From Streptomyces sp. NBRC 110035 (GTDB lineage Bacteria > Actinomycetota > Actinomycetes > Streptomycetales > Streptomycetaceae): a stretch of DNA of 64,000 nt. The stretch covers positions 215,225 through 279,224 of the forward strand of contig NZ_BBNN01000020.1 in assembly GCF_000829695.1 (NCBI RefSeq), given 5' to 3'. This document shows positions 17,701 to 27,248 of the stretch, one piece after another. Under the pieces are notes generated by a model that did not search any database, was not told the DNA's origin, and was given only the letters and a program-made list of their open reading frames with translations. The translations under genes and the position numbers were made by a program. The first letter of the stretch is position 1. Each line of letters begins with the position of its first letter.

Positions 17701-18622
17701 TACGGGTCTCGTTGGCGGCCTCGGCGGAGGCCAGCGCCTTCGAGGCGGCCTCCTTCGCCTCGGCGAGCACCTTGTCCGCCTCGGTACGGGCCGCGCGCAG
17801 CGCCTCCTCGGCGTCCGCCATGCGCTGCTCGGCCGCCTTGGCGAGCTCCTGGGCCTCGCGGCGGGCGGACTCCGACTCACTGGCCGTCGACGTCCGCAGC
17901 TGCTCGGCGTGGTCGGTGGCCTCCTGCGCCTGCGCGGAGGCGGCGCTCAGCAGCCGCTCGGCGTCCGCGCGGGCCCGGCGCAGCGTCTGGTCGGCCTCCG
18001 TACGGGCGGCCTCGGCCTCGCTGCGCAGCCGGTGACGGGCCTCGGAGGTCACCCGCTCGGCCTCCGCGCGGGCGGCGGCCAGGGCCTGCTCGGCCTCCGC
18101 GCGGGACTCGTCGAGGAGCCGGCGGGCCTGCTGCTCGGAACGGGCCCGCACCTGCTCGGCCCACGCCACGTTCTCGTTGACGTGCGACTCGACGGTCTGC
18201 CTGCGCTCCGCCAGCTCCTGGTCGAGCTGCTGGCGCCGGGTCACCGCCTCCTGGTGCAGCTCGGACTGGAGCCGGGCCGCCTGCTCGGCGTGCTCCTGGA
18301 GGATCCGCTGGGTCTGCGCCCGGACCTGGCTCAGCTCGCGTTCGGCGTCCGCGCGGAGCTGGTCGGCCTGCACCTGCGCGTTGCGCAGCATCTGCTCGGC
18401 CTGGTAGCCGATGTCACCGCCCTCGTAGGCGGGCCGGGACATGATGGTGCGCCGCGCCTCGTGCAGCTTGGCGCGCAGCACCTCGACCTGGTAGCCGAGG
18501 TCGTCGGCGTGCTGGATCGCCTTTTCCCGCTCGGTCTTCAGCCGCTTCATCTCGGCTTCGAACCGAGAGAGGTGGTCGACGTCAGCCGCCGGATCTCGCT
18601 CCTGGCTCTCGTAGCCCCGCAC
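14768..18622 (-). CDS. scy: Scy, giant coiled-coil polarisome scaffold
   Basis: About 1284 residues, almost wholly coiled coil of Ala/Glu/Arg-rich hendecads, often with EA-E-R-L-R phrases spaced about 51 residues apart. An N-terminal non-repetitive part contains SRFEAEMKRLKTEREK and GYQAEQMLRNAQ. The C-terminus VRRREDINVEISRVQDVLEAL is similar in design to the FilP C-terminus. Scy organises the hyphal tip complex with DivIVA and FilP in Streptomyces. GTG at 18622 (start VRGYESQERD) was chosen because conserved sequence begins there; an upstream frame to 18781 exists, so the N-terminus is uncertain. Low-complexity DNA makes repeat-number variation between strains likely. Confidence 0.92.
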   Translation of the reverse strand: MRGYESQERDPAADVDHLSRFEAEMKRLKTEREKAIQHADDLGYQVEVLRAKLHEARRTIMSRPAYEGGDIGYQAEQMLRNAQVQADQLRADAERELSQVRAQTQRILQEHAEQAARLQSELHQEAVTRRQQLDQELAERRQTVESHVNENVAWAEQVRARSEQQARRLLDESRAEAEQALAAARAEAERVTSEARHRLRSEAEAARTEADQTLRRARADAERLLSAASAQAQEATDHAEQLRTSTASESESARREAQELAKAAEQRMADAEEALRAARTEADKVLAEAKEAASKALASAEAANETRTRTAKEQVARLVTEATKEAETTKADAEQIVADARAEAEKIVAEASERARTVTAEESATQLSKAARTAEDVLTKASEEAKRTTKEASEEAARIRREAEAEADRLRAEAHDIATQLKGAAKDDTKEYRAKTVELQEEARRLRGEAEHLRAEAVAEGEKIRAEARKQAVSQIEEAARSAEELLAKAKADADELRSTAQTDSEKVRTEAIERATALRRQAEETLERTRKEAERHRADAVEQADALREDAERAAREVHEEAERAVTARRAEADQELTRLQTEAEERLASAEQALSDAREEAVRIRREAADEAERLRTEAAERGRALREQAEAEAERLRDEAAADASASRAEGESVAVRLRSEAAAEAERLKSEAQDSADRMRAEALAAAERLGAEAQETLAGAQEEAARRRREAEELLGAARTEADQERERAREQSEELLASARKRVEEAQAEAVRLVEEADRRATEMVSAAEQHAQQVRDSVAGLQEQAQDEITGLRQAAEHAADRTRREAQEESERVRTDAYAERERAGEDAARLRREAQEETEAAKALAERTVSEAITEADRVRSEVSEQTRRMRTEASDAVAEAEQTAARTRAEAREDANRIRSDAAAQVDTLITEARGEAERLTAETIAETDRLRTESAAKAEKLIADASGDAERLRAEAAAAAGSAQQHAERVRGESARLKADAEREADRLVTSAREDAERTLDEARKDANKRRSEAAEQVDTLITETAAEADKLLTEAQQQAQKTTADAEAQADSMVGAARAEADRLVSEATVEGNSRVEKSRTDADELLIGARRDATRIRERAEELRDRITKEIEELHERARREASETMKSTGDRCDALIKASEEQLAKAQAKAKEIVSEANSEAGKVRIAAVKKAEGLLKEAEQKKAALVREAEELKAEAVREARATVEEGKRELEVLVRRREDINVEISRVQDVLEALESFEAPGGKDNGVKAAAAAAAAGTPGQRSKSSDG

Positions 18623-18895
18623 TGCGCGGTCCCATCCGTCCCCTGGTCGCAACTCTGGCCGAGTCCCGTCCGTCCGCCGAACGGGACCCCCGGGGAATGG
18701 TGTCAGATCAACGGAGGGACATGCGCTGCTGCCCCCGCGCTCGCCCCCCGAAACCCGGACCCCGGTACGTCCTGCTGTCAAGGCCGGCGACGCTCACCCG
18801 AACGGAGGCAGTCGTCACCTTTCTGACGGCAGGACCCGATCGCCCTGGACCGAGCGGCGACCGCACCCAACCCTACCGGCCCTTATGTACGTGGG

Positions 18896-19336
18896 TCAGT
18901 GCTCAGGTGACTCAACTGGCGCCGAAGTGACCAGTTCTGTCAGTACGCCATGACAGTCCTTGGGATGCAGGAAGGTGATTCGTGACCCCATGGAGCCGCG
19001 TCGGGGCTCTTCGTACAGGACGCGCACCCCCTTGTCCTTGACCGCGGCGGCCTCGGCGTCGACGTCCGCCGTACCGAAGGCGATGTGGTGGACTCCCTCC
19101 CCGTTCTTCGCGAGCCACTTCGCGACGGTGGAGTCCTCCCGGGTCGGCTCCAGCAGCTGGAGGTAGGACGCGCCTCCGTCCGAGGTCTCGTTGATCTTCA
19201 GCATGGCCTCGCGCACGCCCTGCTCCTCGTTGACCTCGGAGTGGAACACCTCGAAGCCGTAGGTGGCGCGGTAGAACTCCACGGTCGCGTCGAGGTCGTG
19301 GCAGGCGATTCCGATGTGGTCGATTCGCGTCAGCAT
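18896..19336 (-). CDS. mce: Methylmalonyl-CoA epimerase
   Basis: 146 residues of the vicinal-oxygen-chelate fold. It interconverts (2R)- and (2S)-methylmalonyl-CoA, linking propionyl-CoA carboxylation with the B12-dependent mutase. Metal-ligand segments are visible: IDHIGIA near the N-terminus, YLQLLEP in the middle, GVHHIAFGTADV near 81-92 and a late Glu in GVLTELV. The start MLTRIDHIGIA is the normal family N-terminus. Divergent from acetyl-CoA acetyltransferase and close to meaB, it is part of the short-chain acyl-CoA/B12 neighbourhood. It supplies substrate isomers for polyketide precursors and TCA entry. Confidence 0.94.
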   Translation of the reverse strand: MLTRIDHIGIACHDLDATVEFYRATYGFEVFHSEVNEEQGVREAMLKINETSDGGASYLQLLEPTREDSTVAKWLAKNGEGVHHIAFGTADVDAEAAAVKDKGVRVLYEEPRRGSMGSRITFLHPKDCHGVLTELVTSAPVESPEH

Positions 19337-19483
19337 GGAATCAGTGGAGCGTCACCGTGACGGTTACGCAACGTGCGCGCGATCACACCGACGGCCCGAT
19401 GACGGGGCGGACCGCAGCTCAGTACATTCGAAGTAAACCCTCGTTCACTCCTCGGCTGTGCAGCCGGAAGGGGATCGCAGCTC

Positions 19484-20707
19484 ATGGCTTCTGCATCTTC
19501 CGCACCATCCCCAGCGAACGGCACGACGTCCGTCATCGTCGCGGGTGCCCGGACCCCGATGGGCCGGTTGCTCGGCTCGCTCAAGTCCTTCTCCGGAGCC
19601 GACCTCGGCGGCTTCGCGATCAAGGCCGCCCTCGACCGTGCGGGGATCGGCGGCGACCAGGTCCAGTACGTGATCATGGGGCAGGTGCTCCAGGCCGGGG
19701 CAGGGCAGATCCCGGCGCGCCAGGCCGCCGCCAAGGCAGGCATCCCGATGAACGTCCCGGCGCTCACCGTCAACAAGGTGTGCCTGTCCGGCCTCGACGC
19801 GATCGCGCTGGCCGACCAGCTGATCCGGGCCGGCGAGTTCGACGTGGTCGTCGCCGGCGGCCAGGAGTCCATGACCAACGCCCCGCACCTGCTGCCGAAG
19901 TCCCGGGAGGGCTTCAGGTACGGTGCGGTCCAGATGATCGACGCCATGGCGCACGACGGTCTGACCGACTCCTTCGAGAACGTCGCCATGGGCGAGTCCA
20001 CCGAGAAGCACAACACCCGCCTCGGCATCGGCCGCCCGGAGCAGGACGAGATCGCCGCCCTGTCCCACCAGAGGGCCGCCGCGGCGCAGAAGAACGGTCT
20101 CTTCGAAGCGGAGATCACCCCCGTCGAGATCCCGCAGCGCAAGGGCGACCCGGTCCTCTTCAGCCAGGACGAGGGCATCCGCGCCGACACCACCGCCGAG
20201 TCGCTGGGCAGGCTGCGCCCCGCCTTCGCCGAGGACGGCACGATCACCGCCGGTTCCTCCTCGCAGATCTCGGACGGTGCGGCGGCCGTGGTCGTGATGA
20301 GCAAGGCCAGGGCGCAGGAGCTCGGCCTCGAGTGGATCGCCGAGATCGGCGCCCACGGCAACGTGGCGGGACCCGACAACTCCCTGCAGTCGCAGCCGTC
20401 CAACGCCATCGCCCACGCCCTCGGGAAGGAGGGCCTCGAGGTGTCCGACCTGGACCTCGTCGAGATCAACGAGGCCTTCGCGGCGGTGGCCGTGCAGTCA
20501 ATGAAGGACCTCGGTCTGTCCACGGAAAAGGTGAACGTCAACGGCGGCGCCATCGCCCTGGGACACCCGATCGGGATGTCCGGTGCCCGGCTGGTGCTGC
20601 ACCTGGCGCTGGAGCTGAAGCGGCGCGGCGGCGGCGTCGGCGCGGCGGCGCTGTGCGGCGGCGGCGGGCAGGGTGACGCGCTGATCGTGCGGGTACCCAG
20701 GGCCTGA
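19484..20707 (+). CDS. Acetyl-CoA C-acetyltransferase (thiolase)
   Basis: 407 residues. It condenses two acetyl-CoA to acetoacetyl-CoA or cleaves the reverse. The nucleophilic cysteine is in [16 protein letters not shown], the catalytic His in [16 protein letters not shown] and the second Cys in [13 protein letters not shown] near the C-terminus. An [16 protein letters not shown] leader precedes the fold at [18 protein letters not shown] 19484 agrees with the open frame and a GGAAGGGGATCG region upstream. meaB follows 62 bases downstream on the same strand. It could feed the dehydrogenase at 2.9 kb and the ethylmalonyl-CoA or butyrate routes; that connection is inferred. Confidence 0.94.
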   Translation: MASASSAPSPANGTTSVIVAGARTPMGRLLGSLKSFSGADLGGFAIKAALDRAGIGGDQVQYVIMGQVLQAGAGQIPARQAAAKAGIPMNVPALTVNKVCLSGLDAIALADQLIRAGEFDVVVAGGQESMTNAPHLLPKSREGFRYGAVQMIDAMAHDGLTDSFENVAMGESTEKHNTRLGIGRPEQDEIAALSHQRAAAAQKNGLFEAEITPVEIPQRKGDPVLFSQDEGIRADTTAESLGRLRPAFAEDGTITAGSSSQISDGAAAVVVMSKARAQELGLEWIAEIGAHGNVAGPDNSLQSQPSNAIAHALGKEGLEVSDLDLVEINEAFAAVAVQSMKDLGLSTEKVNVNGGAIALGHPIGMSGARLVLHLALELKRRGGGVGAAALCGGGGQGDALIVRVPRA

Positions 20708-20769
20708 GCGAACCGGTCGTCCCTTTCATCCGTAGGTCTTGACGGGTCTTACTTGTGAACGGAGCAGTG

Positions 20770-21726
20770 ATGCAGGACGTCTCCACTCTGGTGGCACGGG
20801 CCAGGGAGGGCGCACCGCGTGCCGTGGCCCGACTGATCTCCCTGGTGGAGGGGGCGTCCCCGCAGCTGAGGGAGGTCATGGCGGCCCTGGCGCCGCTGAC
20901 CGGCAACGCGTACGTGGTCGGTCTGACCGGTTCGCCGGGCGTCGGCAAGTCGACGTCCACCTCGGCGCTGGTGAGCGCGTACCGCAGGCAGGGCAAGCGG
21001 GTCGGCGTCCTGGCCGTCGACCCGTCCTCGCCGTTCTCCGGCGGCGCGCTGCTCGGTGACCGGGTCCGGATGTCGGAGCACGCCTCCGACCCCGGCGTCT
21101 ACATCCGTTCCATGGCGACCCGCGGCCACCTGGGCGGTCTCGCCTGGTCCGCGCCGCAGGCCGTCCGCGTCCTGGACGCGGCGGGCTGCGACGTGGTCCT
21201 GGTGGAGACGGTCGGCGTCGGCCAGTCGGAGGTGGAGATCGCCTCCCAGGCCGACACGTCGGTGGTGCTCCTCGCCCCCGGCATGGGGGACGGCATCCAG
21301 GCGGCCAAGGCCGGAATCCTGGAGATCGGCGACGTCTACGTCGTCAACAAGGCCGACCGCGACGGCGCCGACGCCACCGCCCGCGAGCTGAACCACATGC
21401 TGGGCCTCGGCGAGTCCCGTGCTCCCGGTGACTGGCGGCCCCCGATCGTCAGGACCGTCGCCTCGCGCGGGGAGGGCGTCGACGAGGTCGTCGAGGCCCT
21501 GGAGAAGCACCGCGCGTGGATGGAGGAGCACGGTGTCCTGGCGGAGCGCCGGCTGGCCCGCGCGGCCCGCGAGGTCGAGACGATCGCCGTCACGGCCCTG
21601 CGGGAGCGCATCGGCGACCTGCACGGCGACCGGCGCCTGGACGCGCTGGCGGAACGGATCCTCGGCGGCGAGCTGGATCCGTACCGCGCGGCGGACGAAC
21701 TGGTGGCGGGGCTCACGCAGGGCTGA
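20770..21726 (+). CDS. meaB: MeaB/ArgK G-protein chaperone of B12-dependent mutases
   Basis: 318 residues. GTPase that gates cofactor loading and protects AdoCbl-dependent mutases from inactivation. P-loop GLTGSPGVGKST lies near residues 52-63, the Mg/switch segments are VLAVDPSSPFSGGALLGDR and VETVGVGQSE, and the base-specific motif is NKAD. ATG 20770 (MQDVSTLV) is preferred over GTG 20755 because GGAG lies five bases upstream of it. Lying on the same strand after acetyl-CoA acetyltransferase, it may be co-transcribed. Likely partners are methylmalonyl-CoA mutase or IcmA; only icmA is in this window. Confidence 0.94.
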   Translation: MQDVSTLVARAREGAPRAVARLISLVEGASPQLREVMAALAPLTGNAYVVGLTGSPGVGKSTSTSALVSAYRRQGKRVGVLAVDPSSPFSGGALLGDRVRMSEHASDPGVYIRSMATRGHLGGLAWSAPQAVRVLDAAGCDVVLVETVGVGQSEVEIASQADTSVVLLAPGMGDGIQAAKAGILEIGDVYVVNKADRDGADATARELNHMLGLGESRAPGDWRPPIVRTVASRGEGVDEVVEALEKHRAWMEEHGVLAERRLARAAREVETIAVTALRERIGDLHGDRRLDALAERILGGELDPYRAADELVAGLTQG

Positions 21727-22092
21727 TGCGGGGGCGGTGCCGAGGCGGACCCGGGCGCGCGGGCATCGGGTCCGCGGCCGGTGCGTGCTTCGAAAGGGGC
21801 GTTGTCCGCCCGGCAGGGGCGGGGCCCGCTGCCGGGCGGTACCGGGACACCTCCTACGCCCTCCGGCAGCGGGGAGCACCGCGGGACAAAGGGCCCGGCG
21901 GTGCACCGGATGTACGCGACCGTCCCGGTAACGAGGCGAGGCGGGGCGAGGCGCCGTGCCGGGCGTCGCGTGCCGGGCGGTGCCTCGGAGCACGCCCGGG
22001 GCGGCCGGAGCGCACGGGCCGGGCGGTGCGGGCACATGCGCCCGCACCGCCCTGTTCACGTGACCGGGTCGGAGGCCCGCTGGGAACTCCGC
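21727..22092. other. Intergenic region between meaB and PepSY gene
   Basis: 366 bases between convergent genes, no gene recognised. It holds a partial relative of the 1.0-1.1 kb repeat (GGCGAGGCGCCGTGCCGGGC at about 21940-21970) and the terminator at 22021-22052. Confidence 0.5.
22021..22052. terminator. Terminator between meaB and PepSY gene
   Basis: Perfect 13-bp stem GGGCGGTGCGGGC (22021-22033) and GCCCGCACCGCCC (22040-22052) with a six-base loop, between convergent genes. Confidence 0.8.
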
Positions 22093-22764
22093 TCAGCGGT
22101 CGTCGCGGTCGTCGACCCGGTCGTCCGAGTCGTCGTCCGCGGTGATCTTGCCGCTGTTCAGGCCGACCAGCCACTCCCGGTCGTCCCCGCCGGCGACCGT
22201 CTCCACCTCCCAGCCCTTGGTGTCGTCGTCCAGGTCCACCGACGTCACGGTGCCCTTGGCGGCCGCCGCCCTCGCGGCCTCCCCGGCCGTCACCGACGTG
22301 CCCTTCAGCGCGGCGCGTGCCTCGGCGGTGTCGTCGTCCTCGTCGTCGTCCCGCTCCGGGCCCAGGACCTTTCCGCTGCTCGGGTCGATCCACACGCTGT
22401 GCCAGGTGTCGCCGCCGCCGAGGATGTCGACCTCCCAGGCCGCCTTGCCGCGGTGGTCGTCGTCATCGTCGTCATCGTCGTCGTCCAGTTCGACGGAGAC
22501 CGCGGTGCCCGGCCGGTGCTTCAGCGCGGCGGCGACGGCCTCGTCCGCGGTCACGTCGGCGGAGAGCGTCCGAGAGCCGTCGTCCAGGTCGTCGCGGTCG
22601 TCGTCGCCGCGCCGGTCGTCCCGGTCGTCGTCGTCCGATGCCCGCGTCTCCGCCCGGTTCGTGGCCGTCGGCTCGTCGTCCCCCGAGACCGCGATGGCCG
22701 TCGCGGTGCCTCCGCCGACCAGTGCCGCGGCGGTGACGACGGCGATCACGATGTTGCGCTTCAT
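22093..22764 (-). CDS. Exported PepSY-domain protein with aspartate runs
   Basis: 223 residues. An N-terminal hydrophobic segment (about 4-26) looks like a signal peptide or anchor. An Asp/Arg-rich linker (about 44-63), ten consecutive Asp at 94-103, and two PepSY-like repeats follow (VTADEAVAAALKH..WEVDIL and VTAGEAARAAAAK..WEVETVAG), each ending near a G-K-turn. PepSY domains are extracytoplasmic and often modulate proteases or sensors. The gene diverges from an OmpR-type two-component system whose sensor has a similar Asp run, so it is probably a target or accessory sensor of that system. GAGGAA precedes the ATG. Cation or cationic-peptide binding is a guess from composition. Confidence 0.85.
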   Translation of the reverse strand: MKRNIVIAVVTAAALVGGGTATAIAVSGDDEPTATNRAETRASDDDDRDDRRGDDDRDDLDDGSRTLSADVTADEAVAAALKHRPGTAVSVELDDDDDDDDDDHRGKAAWEVDILGGGDTWHSVWIDPSSGKVLGPERDDDEDDDTAEARAALKGTSVTAGEAARAAAAKGTVTSVDLDDDTKGWEVETVAGGDDREWLVGLNSGKITADDDSDDRVDDRDDR

Positions 22765-22826
22765 GTGGGTTCCTCCCCGGTCGCTGCGTTTTCGACGTCC
22801 TCAATCTCGCCGACCGATGCTGAGAG

Positions 22827-22860
22827 GAACCTGAAACCGCCTGAAGTGATCTTCAGGTTC
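22827..22860. promoter_or_regulatory. Candidate response-regulator operator in divergent promoter
   Basis: GAACCTGAA (22827-22835) and TTCAGGTTC (22852-22860) form a 9-bp perfect inverted repeat. An extra CCTGAA at 22840-22845 sits exactly 10 bp from the first, making a direct repeat. One-turn direct repeats are typical of OmpR-family sites, and the element lies between the divergent PepSY and regulator starts. Confidence 0.6.
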
Positions 22861-22880
22861 GCTCTGCGACTCTTGTGCCC

Positions 22881-23545
22881 ATGCGCCTGTTGATCGTGGA
22901 GGACGAGAAGCGGCTGGCCCTGTCCCTCGCGAAGGGGCTGACCGCCGAGGGGTACGCCGTGGACGTCGTCCACGACGGCCGGGAGGGCCTGCACCGGGCC
23001 ACGGAGGGCGCGTACGACCTCGTGATCCTCGACATCATGCTGCCGGGCCTCAACGGCTACCGCGTCTGCGCCGCCCTGCGCGCCGCCGGACACGAGGTGC
23101 CGATCCTGGTGCTCACCGCCAAGGACGGCGAGTACGACGAGGCCGAGGGCCTGGACACCGGCGCCGACGACTACCTCACCAAGCCGTTCTCCTACGTCGT
23201 CCTGGTGGCCCGGGTGAAGGCGCTGCTGCGCCGCCGGGGCCAGGGGGCCGGGGCCTCGCCGCTGCATGTGCTCGGGGACCTGAAGGTGGACACCGCCGCC
23301 CGCCGGGTCTTCCTGGCCGAGGACGAGGTGACGCTCACCGCCAAGGAGTTCTCCGTGCTCGAGCAGCTGGTGCTGCGGGCCGGCGAGGTCGTGTCCAAGC
23401 CGGAGATCCTGGAGCACGTCTGGGACTTCGCCTACGAGGGCGACCCGAACATCGTCGAGGTCTACGTCAGCGCCCTGCGCCGCAAGCTGCGCGCCGGGCT
23501 GATCCGGACCGTGCGCGGCGCCGGATACCGGCTGGAGAACGCGCC

Positions 23546-23549
<4 letters not shown>
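22881..23549 (+). CDS. OmpR-family response regulator
   Basis: 222 residues. Receiver domain 1-115 with acidic pocket E8-D9, phosphoacceptor Asp51 in LVILDIMLPG and the conserved KPF near 100. A winged-helix DNA-binding domain occupies about 128-222 (TAKEFSVLEQLVL, VSALRRKL, RTVRGAGYRL). ATG 22881 (MRLLIVEDEK) is preferred to GTG 22875, which would add two residues. The stop overlaps the GTG of the sensor kinase (GTGA), a standard coupled pair. The inverted/direct repeat at 22827-22860 is the likely binding site, giving autoregulation and control of the divergent PepSY gene. Confidence 0.93.
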
Positions 23550-25075
<1,526 letters not shown>

Positions 25076-25101
25076 CAGGCGCCGGAGCGGGCCGAACCGG
25101 G

Positions 25102-25131
25102 CCCGGCCGGGTGGGAGACCACCCGGCCGGG
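25102..25131. terminator. Terminator between sensor kinase and marR
   Basis: Perfect 13-bp stem CCCGGCCGGGTGG/CCACCCGGCCGGG with a GAGA tetraloop between convergent genes. Confidence 0.85.
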
Positions 25132-25209
25132 GCTGCGGATCAGCGGTCGGCAGGTCAGCAGGTCACCTGATCGCCGGATGACCGGGCCGACCGGATCGAC
25201 CGGATCGGG

Positions 25210-25686
25210 TCAGAAACGCCCGCGCTCTCCGCGCAGGTGCTCGGCGATGGGCTTCAGGGCCTTGTCCAGCTCACCGAGGGACTCGGGGGAGAGCAGGTCG
25301 ATGAAGTGCCGGCGGACCGACGCCACGTGATGCGGCGCGACCTTCTGCATGGTCTCCACACCGAGGTCGGTGAGGACGGCGAAGAGGCCGCGCCGGTCGG
25401 ACTCGCAGTTCTCCCGGCGGACCAGGTCCGCGGTCTCCATACGGGTGACCTGGTGCGAGAGGCGGCTCTTGGACTGGAGGGTGGCGGCAGCGAGGTCGCT
25501 CATCCGCATCCGGCGGTCCTCCGACTCGGAAAGGTTCACCAGGATCTCGTAGTCGTTCATTGTCAGGCCGAAGGGCTGCAGATCCTTTTCGAGCTGGTGC
25601 GTCAACAGCCTGTTGACCTCCAGGTGGGTGCGCCAGGCGCACTGCTCCGCATTGGTCAGCCAGCGCGTGGCCGTCTCGGTCTCCAT
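25210..25686 (-). CDS. MarR-family transcriptional regulator
   Basis: 158 residues. Winged helix-turn-helix with dimerisation helices at both ends. Recognition region AAATLQSKSRLSHQVTRMETADLV lies about 68-91, and the wing follows at RRENCESDRRGLFAVLTDLG. Single Cys residues (about 16 and 95) might allow redox sensing, as in OhrR-like MarR proteins, but this is speculative. The upstream region 25690-25725 has lower GC, with AGTT..AACT half-sites (25706-25709, 25718-25721) and a TAGGTA-like -10 at 25697-25702 on the minus strand very close to the ATG. Target genes are not evident; the AIM24 cluster downstream is co-oriented. Confidence 0.88.
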   Translation of the reverse strand: METETATRWLTNAEQCAWRTHLEVNRLLTHQLEKDLQPFGLTMNDYEILVNLSESEDRRMRMSDLAAATLQSKSRLSHQVTRMETADLVRRENCESDRRGLFAVLTDLGVETMQKVAPHHVASVRRHFIDLLSPESLGELDKALKPIAEHLRGERGRF

Positions 25687-25787
25687 GAATGAAGTCTACC
25701 TAAGAAGTTGAAAGGCGAACTAGTGAGGGTTTTCCTGTGGCGATGACGGCGTGCACGCGTTCGATGTCACACTCCGCAGACTACCGC

Positions 25788-26600
25788 TCACAGCCCGAAG
25801 CGGCGCTGGAGGTCTCCGAGCTGTCCGGGAAGGCGCGGTGCCCCCGCACCCTGTCCGTGCGCTCCTGGTGCCCCGCCGCCGGGCACTCCCGGCTGCTGCG
25901 GAGTGACCCCCGTGGCCTGCTCCGGCATCAGCGACTCGGACGACTGCAGCAGTACGGTGCCGGCCCCCACGAACTCGAACTGGTGCTCCTCGCCGGAGGC
26001 CCCGCCGAGGCCCGTCAGTGCACGTAGACCACCCATGACGCCGGTCATGTACCCGTGGTCGTAGTGGTGGCACGGGGAGGGGCAGTCCGCCCACCCGACC
26101 AGCGCCTGCGGGTCCACCCGGAGCGGGGGTTCCATGAACACCACCGGGCCGTTGGACGCGGCCACGAACTTTCCGGTTCCGATGAGCGTCAGGAAACCCG
26201 GCACGATCGACTGCTTCAGCGACAGACTTGGCTGAAAAGCAAGCAGATTGCCCGAGCGAATGGTCAGGTTGCCGTCCTCGAGGTCATACGCGTTGACGTC
26301 GAACGCCCGGTCGGCGAGCAGCATCTTGCCCGAGCCCTCCGCCACGACCCAGTCGCTCGCGTGCAGAGGCGAATGGAACGACGTACGGACCATCCGGTCG
26401 AGCCGGCCGTGTCCGACGCCGTTGAACTCGATCGTGCCGTAGTAGGCGATCATCTTCCCCTTCTGCAGGAACCACCGGCTCCCCGAGAGCTCCACGCAGA
26501 AGGTGTAGTGGTCGACGTTGTCGTCGGACGGCAGCGTCGTCGGGTCGAAGACCGTCACGCCCGGCTGCGGACCCGCGCCCGGGGTTCCGTACGTACTCAC
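25788..26600 (-). CDS. AIM24 family protein, third paralogue
   Basis: 270 residues. The beta-rich AIM24 fold (TIGR00266-like repeats) spans about 25-215, with characteristic GKMIAYYGTIEFNGVG and SGNLLAFQPSLSLK, and a Pro/Gly-rich C-terminal tail follows. AIM24 proteins have beta-helical folds whose bacterial role is poorly defined. Its GTG start overlaps the stop of the preceding AIM24 gene (GTGA), giving a three-gene coupled operon. The tail and its cysteine pair (SPCHHYDHG) are absent in the two shorter paralogues. Confidence 0.86.
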   Translation of the reverse strand: MSTYGTPGAGPQPGVTVFDPTTLPSDDNVDHYTFCVELSGSRWFLQKGKMIAYYGTIEFNGVGHGRLDRMVRTSFHSPLHASDWVVAEGSGKMLLADRAFDVNAYDLEDGNLTIRSGNLLAFQPSLSLKQSIVPGFLTLIGTGKFVAASNGPVVFMEPPLRVDPQALVGWADCPSPCHHYDHGYMTGVMGGLRALTGLGGASGEEHQFEFVGAGTVLLQSSESLMPEQATGVTPQQPGVPGGGAPGAHGQGAGAPRLPGQLGDLQRRFGL

Positions 26601-27247
26601 AGCTTCTCCTCCGAGGCCTGGACGAACACCGCGCCGCTGCCGCTGAGCTCCAGCTGGAACGCCTCGCCGGAGCCCCGCCCCACCATGTCCCGCCAGCCGA
26701 GCGCGGTGGACAGCTTGTTGCGGACGTCGCCGTGATGGGCGACGTAGGCCTGCGGATCGACGTGGATCGGGCGCTGCGGCGTGATCGGGATCTCGATCAC
26801 GCCCCCGTGCGCCATGACCGCCACGGAACCGTGTCCCTTGAGCGTGGTGGTGAACAGGCCCTGCCCGGAGACCTGGCCCCGGACCATGCCCATCACCCCG
26901 CCCTGCGAGCCCAGGAACATCGTGCCCTGCTCCAGCGTGCCCTCGAACGCCAGCAGGCGGTCCGCCTCGACGTACAGGGTGTCCCCGGAGAGGTCGATCA
27001 CCTGGATGTGGTGGCCTCCGTGCCCGAACAGGACCGTGCCGTCGCCCTCGACGGTCATCAGGGGCGTGTCCTCGCCCGCCACCCGCCGGCCGATCATCGA
27101 GCCGAGCCCGCCCTGGCCGCCCGTCGTGCTGGGGGTGAAGGCGACCTCGCCCCGGTAGGCGAGCATCGCGCCCCGCTGGCTGAACAGCCGCCGGCCGGGT
27201 GCCACGGTCGCCTCGACGACCTTCGAGTTGATCTCCTGGAAGGGCAT
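26597..27247 (-). CDS. AIM24 family protein, second paralogue
   Basis: 216 residues, compact beta-rich AIM24 protein: MPFQEINSKVVEATV start, GAMLAYRGEVAF, GHGGHHIQVIDLSGDTLYVE, and QGLFTTTLKGHGSVAV. No signal peptide or membrane segment is present. The ATG is one base after the first paralogue's stop, and the end overlaps the third paralogue's start. Middle gene of the cluster; sequence divergence suggests the three assemble as different subunits, but that is inference. Confidence 0.88.
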   Translation of the reverse strand: MPFQEINSKVVEATVAPGRRLFSQRGAMLAYRGEVAFTPSTTGGQGGLGSMIGRRVAGEDTPLMTVEGDGTVLFGHGGHHIQVIDLSGDTLYVEADRLLAFEGTLEQGTMFLGSQGGVMGMVRGQVSGQGLFTTTLKGHGSVAVMAHGGVIEIPITPQRPIHVDPQAYVAHHGDVRNKLSTALGWRDMVGRGSGEAFQLELSGSGAVFVQASEEKL

Positions 27248-27248
27248 G

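Noticed and set aside
15239..18826. Open frame of 1195 codons on the plus strand opposite scy
   Set aside because: It is an antisense shadow: the scy frame has the expected coiled-coil protein and the opposite frame is Leu/Gly/Arg-rich without motif or ribosome site.
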